NCBI RefSeq assembly: GCF_015234135.1
Contig: NZ_JADGIK010000002.1
Coordinates: 1-64,000 of the forward strand
From: Faecalibacter rhinopitheci
GTDB taxonomy: Bacteria > Bacteroidota > Bacteroidia > Flavobacteriales > Weeksellaceae
Length of the DNA: 64,000 nucleotides
Reading direction: 5' to 3'
Position numbers and translations under genes: made by a program. The number at the start of each line of letters is the position of its first letter. Positions within the stretch are counted from its first letter, which is position 1. The notes below the pieces were generated by a model, which was given only the letters and a program-made list of their open reading frames with translations, ran no database searches and was not told where the DNA came from. Below, in pieces: positions 56,881 to 64,000 of the stretch.

Positions 56881-56897
56881 ATGGAAATGTATTGCAT

Positions 56898-56935
56898 AAA
56901 AAAAACCTCTATTTCGTTAAAAATAGAGGTTTTTG
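56898..56935 (-). terminator. Terminator of tRNA-Ser
   Basis: AAACCTCTATTT and AAATAGAGGTTT are a perfect 12-bp stem with a U-tract on the minus strand, ~20 bp after the tRNA. Confidence 0.8.
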
Positions 56936-56956
56936 AATCAACTTTGTTTAAAGTTG

Positions 56957-57041
56957 CGGAGAGTGAGGGATTCGAACCCCCGGAGGTGTGACCCTCAACA
57001 GTTTTCAAGACTGCCGCATTCGACCACTCTGCCAACTCTCC
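56957..57041 (-). tRNA. tRNA-Ser (UGA)
   Basis: An 85-nt class II tRNA with acceptor GGAGAGT/ACTCTCC, anticodon loop CTTGAAA (anticodon UGA), a long variable arm (GAGGGTCACACCTC) and T-loop GGTTCGAATCC. Discriminator G, as in serine tRNAs. CCA is not encoded. The 3' end adjoins mobile-element remnants, and 11 bases of it recur at 20147. Confidence 0.95.
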
Positions 57042-57072
57042 AATCACGCGGTGTAGTGCGTTATTGATGGTG

Positions 57073-57104
57073 CAAATATAAGCCCATTACATTGGGTTTT
57101 GCAA
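57073..57104 (-). promoter_or_regulatory. Bacteroidota promoter of tRNA-Ser
   Basis: -7 element TATATTTG (57073-57080) with TTG (57102-57104) 21 bases upstream fits the TTG-N~20-TAnnTTTG consensus, ~32 bp before the tRNA. Confidence 0.7.
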
Positions 57105-57175
57105 GTGTTTTAATCACTTTTTTTAAAAGTTTTTCTTAACTAAAACATATTCAGTTGAATAAATTTTAAAATAAT

Positions 57176-57940
57176 TTAAAATTCTTTTTCCGTAAGGTAT
57201 TTCCAGAACCGTTTTGGCAATAATTGCACGTGTAATTTGGTGTTTTTACGTGCTGGTATGTTTGCTGATTTAAAATAACCTTTCCATAAGTGTTGATATT
57301 GTTCTTCCGTAGGTTCGAAGGACTTTAGGATTGAATTATTTTGTTTTGGAGCAAATTCTAAATGTATTGGCACAACTTGCTCTTCAATTTTAGAGTAAAG
57401 AAGGCCAGTTTTACGTACCAAATCATAAATTATCCAATCTTGATCTGCATATCTATTTTTAAAATGATTTAAAATCAGTGGCAATATATTATATTTAGGT
57501 TCTACAGTTGAATAAAATGTACCATCAGGTAATTCTTCAAAACGAATAAAAGCCTCAAAATGATGTTTTTCTCGGTTTACTTTTCGCTGCATCTGAGCTA
57601 AGTACAACACATGTTCATTCCCGAAGTTAGTTTCTACTTCTATTGGAGAGTCAATTACATATCTTACAAATTCAAAAATGTGTTGAAAAGCTTCTGGTTG
57701 TTCCGAAAGAAAAGTGCAATATAAATTTCGCCAACCTTGTTTTGATAATTTTTCTTTCAATTTTATCTTTACTCGGTTTGCTTTTTCTTCATCCGTAATA
57801 ACATCATGTGTTTCATCAAACATCGTCGGCATAAAATCACGCTCAGACCAAACTTTAATTGAATTTGGTTTCCTGTTATAAAAATCAAAAACTAGTGTGA
57901 ATAGACCGTCTAAACTTCCATCAAAAACATAATTCTCCAT
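57176..57940 (-). CDS. Putative DNA repair protein, DUF4130/TIGR03915 type
   Basis: A 254-aa protein starting ENYVFDGSLDGLFTLVFDFY, the start pattern of the TIGR03915 family, and containing RKVNREKHHFEAFIRFEEL and YNILPLILNHFKNRYADQDWIIYD. Its stop is adjacent to a radical-SAM partner (1-bp overlap). The pair is widely conserved and is predicted to repair or modify DNA, possibly in a uracil-glycosylase-like fold. Confidence 0.85.
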   Translation of the reverse strand: MENYVFDGSLDGLFTLVFDFYNRKPNSIKVWSERDFMPTMFDETHDVITDEEKANRVKIKLKEKLSKQGWRNLYCTFLSEQPEAFQHIFEFVRYVIDSPIEVETNFGNEHVLYLAQMQRKVNREKHHFEAFIRFEELPDGTFYSTVEPKYNILPLILNHFKNRYADQDWIIYDLVRKTGLLYSKIEEQVVPIHLEFAPKQNNSILKSFEPTEEQYQHLWKGYFKSANIPARKNTKLHVQLLPKRFWKYLTEKEF

Positions 57941-59205
57941 TATACGAATAATTGAAGTTGATTAGGATTATTTTTTAAATATTTACTTTGCGAATTACTC
58001 AATATTTTATTTTTAATCTGAGTAGGCATTAACTCAAAACGTTGGTATTGATCATCTTCACAGCGCATAAAATAACGTGCACGATTATATGCAATTCCTA
58101 AACTTTTTAGTTGGTATGTTCTGATTTTACCAAATCGTCTTGCCGCAATTATTTTCTTAGCTGACTTTACTCCTATACCTGGAATACGAAGAATTTGATG
58201 ATAATCTGCTGTATTAATATCAATAGGAAATTGGTCTAAATTGCGTAAAGCAAAGCTTAGTTTAGGATCAATATCTGTATCTAAATGAGGATTTGATTCA
58301 TTTAAAATTTCGTGTACATCAAATTGGTAAAATCGCATTAACCAATCGGTTTGATACAGACGATTTTCTCGTAGTAATGGTGGCTGAGTTCCTATGGATG
58401 GTAGCAATTGATCATTATGATTGATGGGAATAAAACCAGAATAATATACTCGTTTTAGACTATAATCTTTGTAATATTGATTTGCAGTTGTCATAATCTG
58501 GAAATCATTTTCTGGCGTGGCACCAATTACCATTTGAGTGGATTGACCTGCGGGAACAAATTTTGGAACTGATTTAATTAATTTTTTTTCGTCTTTAAAT
58601 TGAATCATTTTATGATTCACGAAATCCAATGGTTTTTTAACATCTTCATGTGATTTATCTGGAGCAACGAGCTTTAACCCTTCTTCTGTTGGCATTTCAA
58701 GGTTAATAGACATACGATCGGCATATAAACCAGCTTCTGTTAAGAGTTCCTCAGATGCCCCTGGAATAGTTTTAAGATGGATATAACCATTAAAATTATG
58801 TTCTAAACGTAATTTTTTAGCAATTCGAACCAAACGTTCCATTGTAAAATCCGCATTTTTAAAAATACCTGAGCTTAGAAAAAGACCTTCGATATAATTC
58901 CTACGGTAAAAATTTATTGTTAAATCTACAACTTCTTCTACCGTAAATGCAGCACGTTGCACATCATTACTCTTACGAGAAACACAAAATGCACAATCAT
59001 ATATACAATGATTAGTTAATAGAATTTTTAAAAGAGAGACACATCTACCATCTTCTGTATAGGTATGGCAAATCCCTGATGCTTTAGAATCACCTAAACC
59101 TTTGTTGGTATTTTTACGATTTCCTCCACTCGAAGAACATGAAACATCATACTTTGCAGCATCTGCTAGAATGTTCAACTTTTCACTTACTCGGTCAAAA
59201 TTCAT
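57940..59205 (-). CDS. Radical-SAM DNA modification/repair protein (TIGR03916 type)
   Basis: A 421-aa radical-SAM enzyme with [4Fe-4S] motif CIYDCAFC (Cys67, Cys71, Cys74). A C-terminal helix-hairpin-helix (ILRIPGIGVKSAKKIIAARR, ~340-360) gives DNA binding. DNA-photoproduct-lyase-like chemistry is predicted but unproven. Coupled by 1-bp overlap to the DUF4130 gene, in line with a two-protein repair system. Confidence 0.9.
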   Translation of the reverse strand: MNFDRVSEKLNILADAAKYDVSCSSSGGNRKNTNKGLGDSKASGICHTYTEDGRCVSLLKILLTNHCIYDCAFCVSRKSNDVQRAAFTVEEVVDLTINFYRRNYIEGLFLSSGIFKNADFTMERLVRIAKKLRLEHNFNGYIHLKTIPGASEELLTEAGLYADRMSINLEMPTEEGLKLVAPDKSHEDVKKPLDFVNHKMIQFKDEKKLIKSVPKFVPAGQSTQMVIGATPENDFQIMTTANQYYKDYSLKRVYYSGFIPINHNDQLLPSIGTQPPLLRENRLYQTDWLMRFYQFDVHEILNESNPHLDTDIDPKLSFALRNLDQFPIDINTADYHQILRIPGIGVKSAKKIIAARRFGKIRTYQLKSLGIAYNRARYFMRCEDDQYQRFELMPTQIKNKILSNSQSKYLKNNPNQLQLFV

Positions 59206-59289
59206 CTCTTAAAATTTTTGCATAGCAAAAATAAAAAGTCGATTGGCCAAGATGTGTCGCTTTAAATGTTAAGAAATATGATTATTTAT

Positions 59290-60024
59290 TTAAAATTTTT
59301 TGATTGATGTTCTTCTTCCATGGTAAAATAAGACAGTCCAACTTTCATCGACCATTTGTTTATGCCAAATGCGTCTAGACTCTTGACCTGCTTTACCATC
59401 TACATCATTCTTGAAAGCCATATCGTATTTAAGATAGCTTAATTGAGGTAAATTATCTGCACCATAAAAAATAATATCTTCTTCATCCGCAATCCAGAAA
59501 ACAATTTGATGAGGGACATGGCCCCCTACTTTTTCAAACTGAACTCCAGGTATAATTTCACCTTTTGTTTCTCGCAAATAGTTGACTTGTGGATGATATT
59601 GTAACCCTTTTACAATATCATTTTTGTAAGAAGCATTTTCTTGTTGAGCCATTGCATATATCATTTCATCTTCATGAATATAGATTTTTGCATTCGGAAA
59701 ATAAACCTCAACCTTTCCATTAATTATTTTTCCAATTCCACCGATATGATCTTTGTGTAAATGCGAAATTAAAATTTTAGTAATTGCAGTAGCATAGAAT
59801 CCTATTTCTTCTATTCGTTGAACTAAAGCTGACTTCCCTTCTACATGATAACCAAAGCCTGCATCAATCAATATTAGTTCATCATTTAGGTGAATTAAAA
59901 AAGGACGAACAGTTAAAACATACCCATTCGCTTCATCAACTAAATCTAAATCATTAACAACATTAAAATCTTTAGATTTGTTAACTTGGTATTGTATTTC
60001 TCTTAATGGATAAATCTTAATCAT
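59290..60024 (-). CDS. MBL-fold hydrolase
   Basis: About 244 aa from ATG 60024; an upstream ATG at 60054 adds a short basic stretch lacking family similarity. The metal-binding motif HLHKDHIGG and GGHVPHQIVF and FYGADNLPQL are typical of metallo-beta-lactamase hydrolases, perhaps a lactonase-like subgroup. The substrate is unknown. Confidence 0.8.
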   Translation of the reverse strand: MIKIYPLREIQYQVNKSKDFNVVNDLDLVDEANGYVLTVRPFLIHLNDELILIDAGFGYHVEGKSALVQRIEEIGFYATAITKILISHLHKDHIGGIGKIINGKVEVYFPNAKIYIHEDEMIYAMAQQENASYKNDIVKGLQYHPQVNYLRETKGEIIPGVQFEKVGGHVPHQIVFWIADEEDIIFYGADNLPQLSYLKYDMAFKNDVDGKAGQESRRIWHKQMVDESWTVLFYHGRRTSIKKF

Positions 60025-60160
60025 TCTTACTTTTTTACGACAAAATGCGCGCAAAAATACGTCCGATATTTATAATATCTTAAAATAATTATTGATATAT
60101 TTTATACAATAATGAAATATTAAGATAATGTGATGTTATTATTTTGGTTTAACCACTATG

Positions 60161-61372
60161 TTACATTCCGTGAAGTTTATAATTTTTCTTTAAATAGATT
60201 ACCCATAATGAAATACTAAAGCACATACTAATAAGTGTGACCCATCCTAATCCTTGTACATAATTTGCCCATCCTAATGTACCTATCATCATTCCTAAAG
60301 CTCCTAAAGCCGTACCAGAAAAATTGATAATAGATGCTGCACCACCCGAATTCATATTTTTTTGGCCTAATAATATATTAGATGAAAATGCTCTAAGAAA
60401 ACCATTACTAAATGTAACAGGAGCAAAAGCTATTAAAAACAAATAGGGAGAAATTTTACCAATTGTTAAAATCAATATTCCTGAAATTACAATTAATGAA
60501 AAGGAAATTTGAATAATTTGGTTAGGTAATAATTTCTTTCTGACGGCTAAATAAACATTAGGACCTACCAATAATAGTAATGAATTAACAGCAAAAAATA
60601 AACTATACTCCGTTTCGGAAAGATTAAACCATTCAATATAAATATATGAACTGATGGCTAAGAATGACATATAAATAATAGATGTTCCTGCCATAGATAG
60701 CATAAAAGTCATAAATGGTTTATTAACCACAATTTCTTTTAAAGAAAAAATACTTTGAAAAACATTCCCTTTTAATCTATCTCCTTTACTTAATGTTTCT
60801 GTCACAAATAGACTAATTATAAATGAAAAACATGCGACAATTGCCAATACATCAAATGTAACATGCCAAGAATAATGCTTAATAATTTGAGCGCCTATAA
60901 GTGGTGCTATAGTTGGCGCAAATGCACCTAGCATTTGTAAAAGTGCAATTATCCCGGGTCTATCTTCGTCCGAGAAACTATCTTTTACCATTGCCATAGA
61001 TACAGAAATCATTCCTCCTGCTCCTATTGCTTGCGTTATTCTAAAAAATATCAACATATCTATTGATGTAGCAAAAGAACACAAAAGTGAGGAAAGCCCA
61101 TAAATAAATATACCTGATAGTAAAATTGGTTTTCTTCCTATCTTATCACTTAAAGGCCCTATGAATAACATACCTATCGCAAAACTGATAAAGAATCCGA
61201 CTAAAGTATAATTTAAAATACTAGACGTAGTATTAAAATCTTTTAATAGTGTAGGAAATGCAGACAAATATAAATCAGTAGACATTGGTCCAGTCATGTT
61301 CAACATAAAAATCAAAAAGATTAAACCTTTTCGACCTAATTTATATTGTGGTGTAATTAATTCTTTTGGCAT
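60161..61372 (-). CDS. Bcr/CflA-family multidrug MFS exporter
   Basis: A 403-aa transporter with 12 helices. MSTDLYLSAFPTLLKDF at the first loop, LSDKIGRKPILLSG in the motif A loop and RITQAIGAGGMISVSMAMVKD are characteristic of the Bcr/CflA subgroup. It exports drugs such as bicyclomycin or chloramphenicol by proton antiport. Monocistronic with a terminator upstream belonging to YebC. Confidence 0.9.
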   Translation of the reverse strand: MPKELITPQYKLGRKGLIFLIFMLNMTGPMSTDLYLSAFPTLLKDFNTTSSILNYTLVGFFISFAIGMLFIGPLSDKIGRKPILLSGIFIYGLSSLLCSFATSIDMLIFFRITQAIGAGGMISVSMAMVKDSFSDEDRPGIIALLQMLGAFAPTIAPLIGAQIIKHYSWHVTFDVLAIVACFSFIISLFVTETLSKGDRLKGNVFQSIFSLKEIVVNKPFMTFMLSMAGTSIIYMSFLAISSYIYIEWFNLSETEYSLFFAVNSLLLLVGPNVYLAVRKKLLPNQIIQISFSLIVISGILILTIGKISPYLFLIAFAPVTFSNGFLRAFSSNILLGQKNMNSGGAASIINFSGTALGALGMMIGTLGWANYVQGLGWVTLISMCFSISLWVIYLKKNYKLHGM

Positions 61373-61405
61373 TGTATAAAAGTAATATTTAAATTTTATA
61401 GCAAT

Positions 61406-61440
61406 AAAAAAAACCTCAACTTTCGATGAGGTTTTTTTTA
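61406..61440 (-). terminator. Terminator of yebC
   Basis: AAACCTCA and TGAGGTTT pair around ACTTTCGA, with T- and A-runs on both sides, ~25 bp after the YebC stop. Confidence 0.75.
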
Positions 61441-61462
61441 TTATAATTAAGAGTAAAAAGAA

Positions 61463-62197
61463 TTATGCTTCTTCTTCCTCCTCGTCTTCTTGCATTGTGT
61501 GGTAAACGTGGTTAACATCCTCGTCTTCATCAAATTTTTCTAGTAATTTTTCAATGTCAGCTTTTTGCTCTGGTGTTAACTCTTTAGTTGTTTGAGGAAT
61601 ACGCTCAAATTCAGAAGAAATCATTTCATAACCGTTTTCTTCTAAAGATTTAAAAATAGTTCCATAATTTTCAAACGGAGCAATTAAAACAATTCCATCT
61701 TCATCTTCGAAAACTTCTTCTACTCCAAAATCAATCATTTCAAACTCTAACTCCTCCATATCAAAAGAAGCTGGTTTTTGAATTTTGAAATTACAAATAT
61801 GGTCAAACATAAACTCTACAGATCCTTGCGTACCCAATTGTCCATTACATTTACTAAAGTATGAACGTACGTTAGCTACTGTACGGTTATTATTATTTGT
61901 TGAAGTTTCTACCAACATTGCAATTCCATGAGGTCCGTAACCTTCAAAAATAATTTCTTTATAGTTTTCCGTATTTTTATCAGAGGCTTTCTTTATTGCA
62001 CGCTCTACATTATCCTTAGGCATATTTGCCGCTTTCGCATTTTGGATAACTGCACGTAACTGAGAATTTGCATGTGGATCAGGACCGCCAGCTTTTACAG
62101 CCATAACAATATCTTTCCCGATTCTAGTAAACGCTTTAGACATTGCAGCCCAACGTTTCATTTTACGTCCTTTTCTAAACTCAAAAGCTCTTCCCAT
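61463..62197 (-). CDS. yebC: YebC/PmpR family regulator
   Basis: A 244-aa cytoplasmic protein with GRAFEFRKGRKMKRWAAMSKAF at its start, GGPDPHANSQLRAVIQNAKAANMPKDN and IIFEGYGPHGIAMLVE, the full YebC pattern. Family members act in transcription control or in relieving ribosome stalling at proline-rich stretches. The tail is acidic (EEDEEEEEA-type), somewhat longer than usual. Confidence 0.95.
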   Translation of the reverse strand: MGRAFEFRKGRKMKRWAAMSKAFTRIGKDIVMAVKAGGPDPHANSQLRAVIQNAKAANMPKDNVERAIKKASDKNTENYKEIIFEGYGPHGIAMLVETSTNNNNRTVANVRSYFSKCNGQLGTQGSVEFMFDHICNFKIQKPASFDMEELEFEMIDFGVEEVFEDEDGIVLIAPFENYGTIFKSLEENGYEMISSEFERIPQTTKELTPEQKADIEKLLEKFDEDEDVNHVYHTMQEDEEEEEA

Positions 62198-62235
62198 TGA
62201 TTTATATTTTATTGTTGCAAATTTATTGTTTTAAC

Positions 62236-62268
62236 AAAAAAAATCCAAGAACTAATCCTTGGATTTTA
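62236..62268 (-). terminator. Terminator of the M3 peptidase gene
   Basis: AAAATCCAAG and CTTGGATTTT pair around AACTAATC, with an A-run on the left giving a U-tract for the minus strand, ~5 bp after the peptidase stop. Confidence 0.75.
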
Positions 62269-62273
62269 ATAGT

Positions 62274-64000
62274 TTATTTTAAACCATGATATTTTAACAT
62301 AGGTTCAACAGAAGCTTCCTTTCCACGGAATTTTTTGTACATCTCTGTATAATCTTCTGAATTCCCTCTAGAGAATACTTTATCACGTAGAATTTGTCCG
62401 TTTTCTCGCGTTAATCCTCCATTTTCTTGTAACCATTGGAAGGCATCATGATCTAACATTTCTGCCCATAGATATGCATAATATCCTGCTGCATAACCTC
62501 CTCCAAATACATGACTAAAAAATGTTGAACGGTAACGTGGAGGTACAGCTTTTAAAGCTGTATTATTTTTAACTAATGCTTCTTGTTCAAATTTTTCTGC
62601 ATCTGTTAATTTTTGATCTGCCCCAATTGTATGCCATGACATATCTAATGCTGATGCAGATAAAATCTCTGTTAAAGCATATCCTTTATTAAAGTTTTTT
62701 GCTTTCTCCATTTTATCAATTAATGCATCGGGCATTACATCTCCGGTTTTATAATGCTTTGCATAATTCTTTAAAACTTCTGGATAAGTTGCAAAATGCT
62801 CATGGAATTGTGAAGGAAATTCGACAAAATCACGTGCTACATTTGTTCCAGATAATGAAGGATATTTTTGTGTTGCAAATAATCCGTGTAAGGCGTGTCC
62901 AAATTCGTGGAACATTGTAATTGCATCATCAAAAGTAATTAAAGTAGGTTGACCTTCTGGAGCTTTCGTATAGTTACAAACATTGTAAATAACTGGTTTT
63001 TGATTTAATAAAGTAGATTGTTCTACAATATTACTCATCCACGCTCCACCTTGTTTAGAATCACGTTTAAAGAAATCCACATAGAATAATCCAATTGGTG
63101 TTTTATCTTCGTTAAACAATTCATATACGCGCACTTCTTTGTTCCAAGTTGGGATATCTTTACGCTCTACGTATGTCATACCATATAATTTGTTTGCCAT
63201 AAAGAAAACACCGTTTTCTAAAATTGACCAAACTTCTAAATATGGTTTAATTTCATTTTCGTCTAAGTCGTATTTTGATTTTCTTATTTTCTCAGCATAA
63301 TAATTCCAATCTGCTGCTGATAATTCAAAAGGAACCTCTTCTTGGTTAATTAAATTTTGAATTTCTTCTGCTTCTTTTTCAGCCATTTTTGTTGAAACGG
63401 AAATCATATCGCCCAAAAATGTATTTACTGCTTCCGGCGTTTTAGCCATTTGAGATTGTAATGACCATTGTGCAAAATTCTCATAACCTAATAATTTTGC
63501 TTTCTCAGCGCGCTTATTTGCAATATCTAAAATTGTTTGTCGCGTATCGTTTGTATCTCCCTTAGAAGTACGATTCCAAGCCGCATCATACAATTTCTGA
63601 CGTGTTTCTTTCTTGTTTAGAGTTTGTAATTCTGGTTGCTGTGTCGTATTTAATAAAGATACTTTATATGTTCCATCTTCTTGTTTTAAAGCATCTAAAT
63701 CTTGCTGAGATAAACCTTCTAGTTCTTCTTTAGAAAAGACAACACCACCAGATTTAGTCGCATTCATTAATTGGTTTCCAAACTTTGTATTTAAAGATGC
63801 AATTTCTTCATTTACTTTTTTCAGTTTTTCTTTTTCAGCATCAGGTAAATCAGCACCTGCTAAAACAAATTTTTGATGATATTCTTCTAATAAACGATTA
63901 GATTCTGTATCTAGATTTAGTTGTTCTTTTTGGGTGTATAAAGTTTTTACTCTATTATATAATTGAGTATTCAGATATATAGCATCATTATGTGCTGCAA
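62274..64000 (-). CDS. M3-family metallopeptidase (partial)
   Basis: The 3' part of a zinc metallopeptidase of the oligopeptidase/Dcp family. The frame is open to the right edge, so the N-terminus is outside the window; the first Met inside it is not the start. The zinc motif FHEFGHALHGLFA, GTNVARDFVEFPSQFHEH and the FFSHVFGGGYAAGYYAYLWAEM region are diagnostic. It degrades short peptides in the cytoplasm or periplasm. Confidence 0.9.
   Translation of the reverse strand, partial: AAHNDAIYLNTQLYNRVKTLYTQKEQLNLDTESNRLLEEYHQKFVLAGADLPDAEKEKLKKVNEEIASLNTKFGNQLMNATKSGGVVFSKEELEGLSQQDLDALKQEDGTYKVSLLNTTQQPELQTLNKKETRQKLYDAAWNRTSKGDTNDTRQTILDIANKRAEKAKLLGYENFAQWSLQSQMAKTPEAVNTFLGDMISVSTKMAEKEAEEIQNLINQEEVPFELSAADWNYYAEKIRKSKYDLDENEIKPYLEVWSILENGVFFMANKLYGMTYVERKDIPTWNKEVRVYELFNEDKTPIGLFYVDFFKRDSKQGGAWMSNIVEQSTLLNQKPVIYNVCNYTKAPEGQPTLITFDDAITMFHEFGHALHGLFATQKYPSLSGTNVARDFVEFPSQFHEHFATYPEVLKNYAKHYKTGDVMPDALIDKMEKAKNFNKGYALTEILSASALDMSWHTIGADQKLTDAEKFEQEALVKNNTALKAVPPRYRSTFFSHVFGGGYAAGYYAYLWAEMLDHDAFQWLQENGGLTRENGQILRDKVFSRGNSEDYTEMYKKFRGKEASVEPMLKYHGLK

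Noticed and set aside
1-64000. CRISPR arrays
   Set aside because: No regularly spaced short repeats with unique spacers and no cas gene were seen.

Overview
The window is AT-rich chromosomal DNA from a member of the Bacteroidota, most likely a Flavobacteriales/Weeksellaceae-type bacterium such as Empedobacter or a relative. The evidence is a type IX secretion sorting domain, Bacteroidota-type promoters (TAnnTTTG), fused RND-TolC pumps, DUF6705, a TauE/DoxDA/CstB-like sulfur cluster and many small flavobacterial gene families. The genus is inferred; no rRNA is present.

Layout. 1-5.2 kb (minus): an RHS/YD-repeat surface gene pair and a T9SS-sorted protein broken by a frameshift in an A7 tract. 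5.2-9.8 kb: a small four-gene DUF5675/holin-like cassette behind a perfect palindrome, a lipoprotein, and a 1.6 kb gene-free block with two copies of a 169-bp structured repeat and a large inverted repeat. 9.8-17.3 kb: a defence/accessory island with an FRG-domain gene, a Panacea-type toxin-antitoxin pair, a serine recombinase, and a type IIG restriction-methylase whose 3' specificity region faces a silent, inverted alternative copy. 17.3-20.2 kb: hypothetical genes, extragenic palindromes and a P-loop ATPase remnant.

20.4-29.4 kb (plus): a reduced-sulfur cluster. It holds a persulfide dioxygenase-rhodanese fusion, a rhodanese, split YeeE/YedE carriers, a Crp/Fnr regulator, a TauE/SafE exporter, DoxDA, a TlpA thioredoxin and a CXXXM copper-type TonB receptor. 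Two near-identical promoter/operator regions (about 20402-20446 and 23988-24032) bracket the first operon and its regulator. 30-31.4 kb (minus): tyrS behind a complete attenuator, with a leader peptide carrying four consecutive Tyr codons and a strong terminator. 31.5-45.4 kb: two heavy-metal RND efflux systems, one an RND-TolC fusion plus adaptor (plus strand), the other a two-component system, TolC, adaptor and RND pump (minus strand).

45.4-57 kb: accessory DNA. It contains a chimeric helix-turn-helix-like repeat with a tRNA-T-arm-like end, DUF6705, a multiply broken JAMM-like gene, a degenerate IS3-family element, a truncated membrane gene, an 1,901-aa DUF4011 helicase-nuclease, an AbiH-like gene and a second ATPase remnant beside tRNA-Ser(UGA). 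57-64 kb (minus): core genes, namely a radical-SAM DNA repair pair, an MBL hydrolase, a Bcr/CflA exporter, YebC and an M3 peptidase cut by the window edge.

How they work together: the sulfur genes form a detoxification/oxidation route for persulfide, thiosulfate and sulfite under one likely regulator. The RND systems plus the copper receptor form metal homeostasis. The restriction, AbiH, FRG, Panacea and DUF4011 genes are a dispersed anti-phage repertoire mixed with mobile-element debris.
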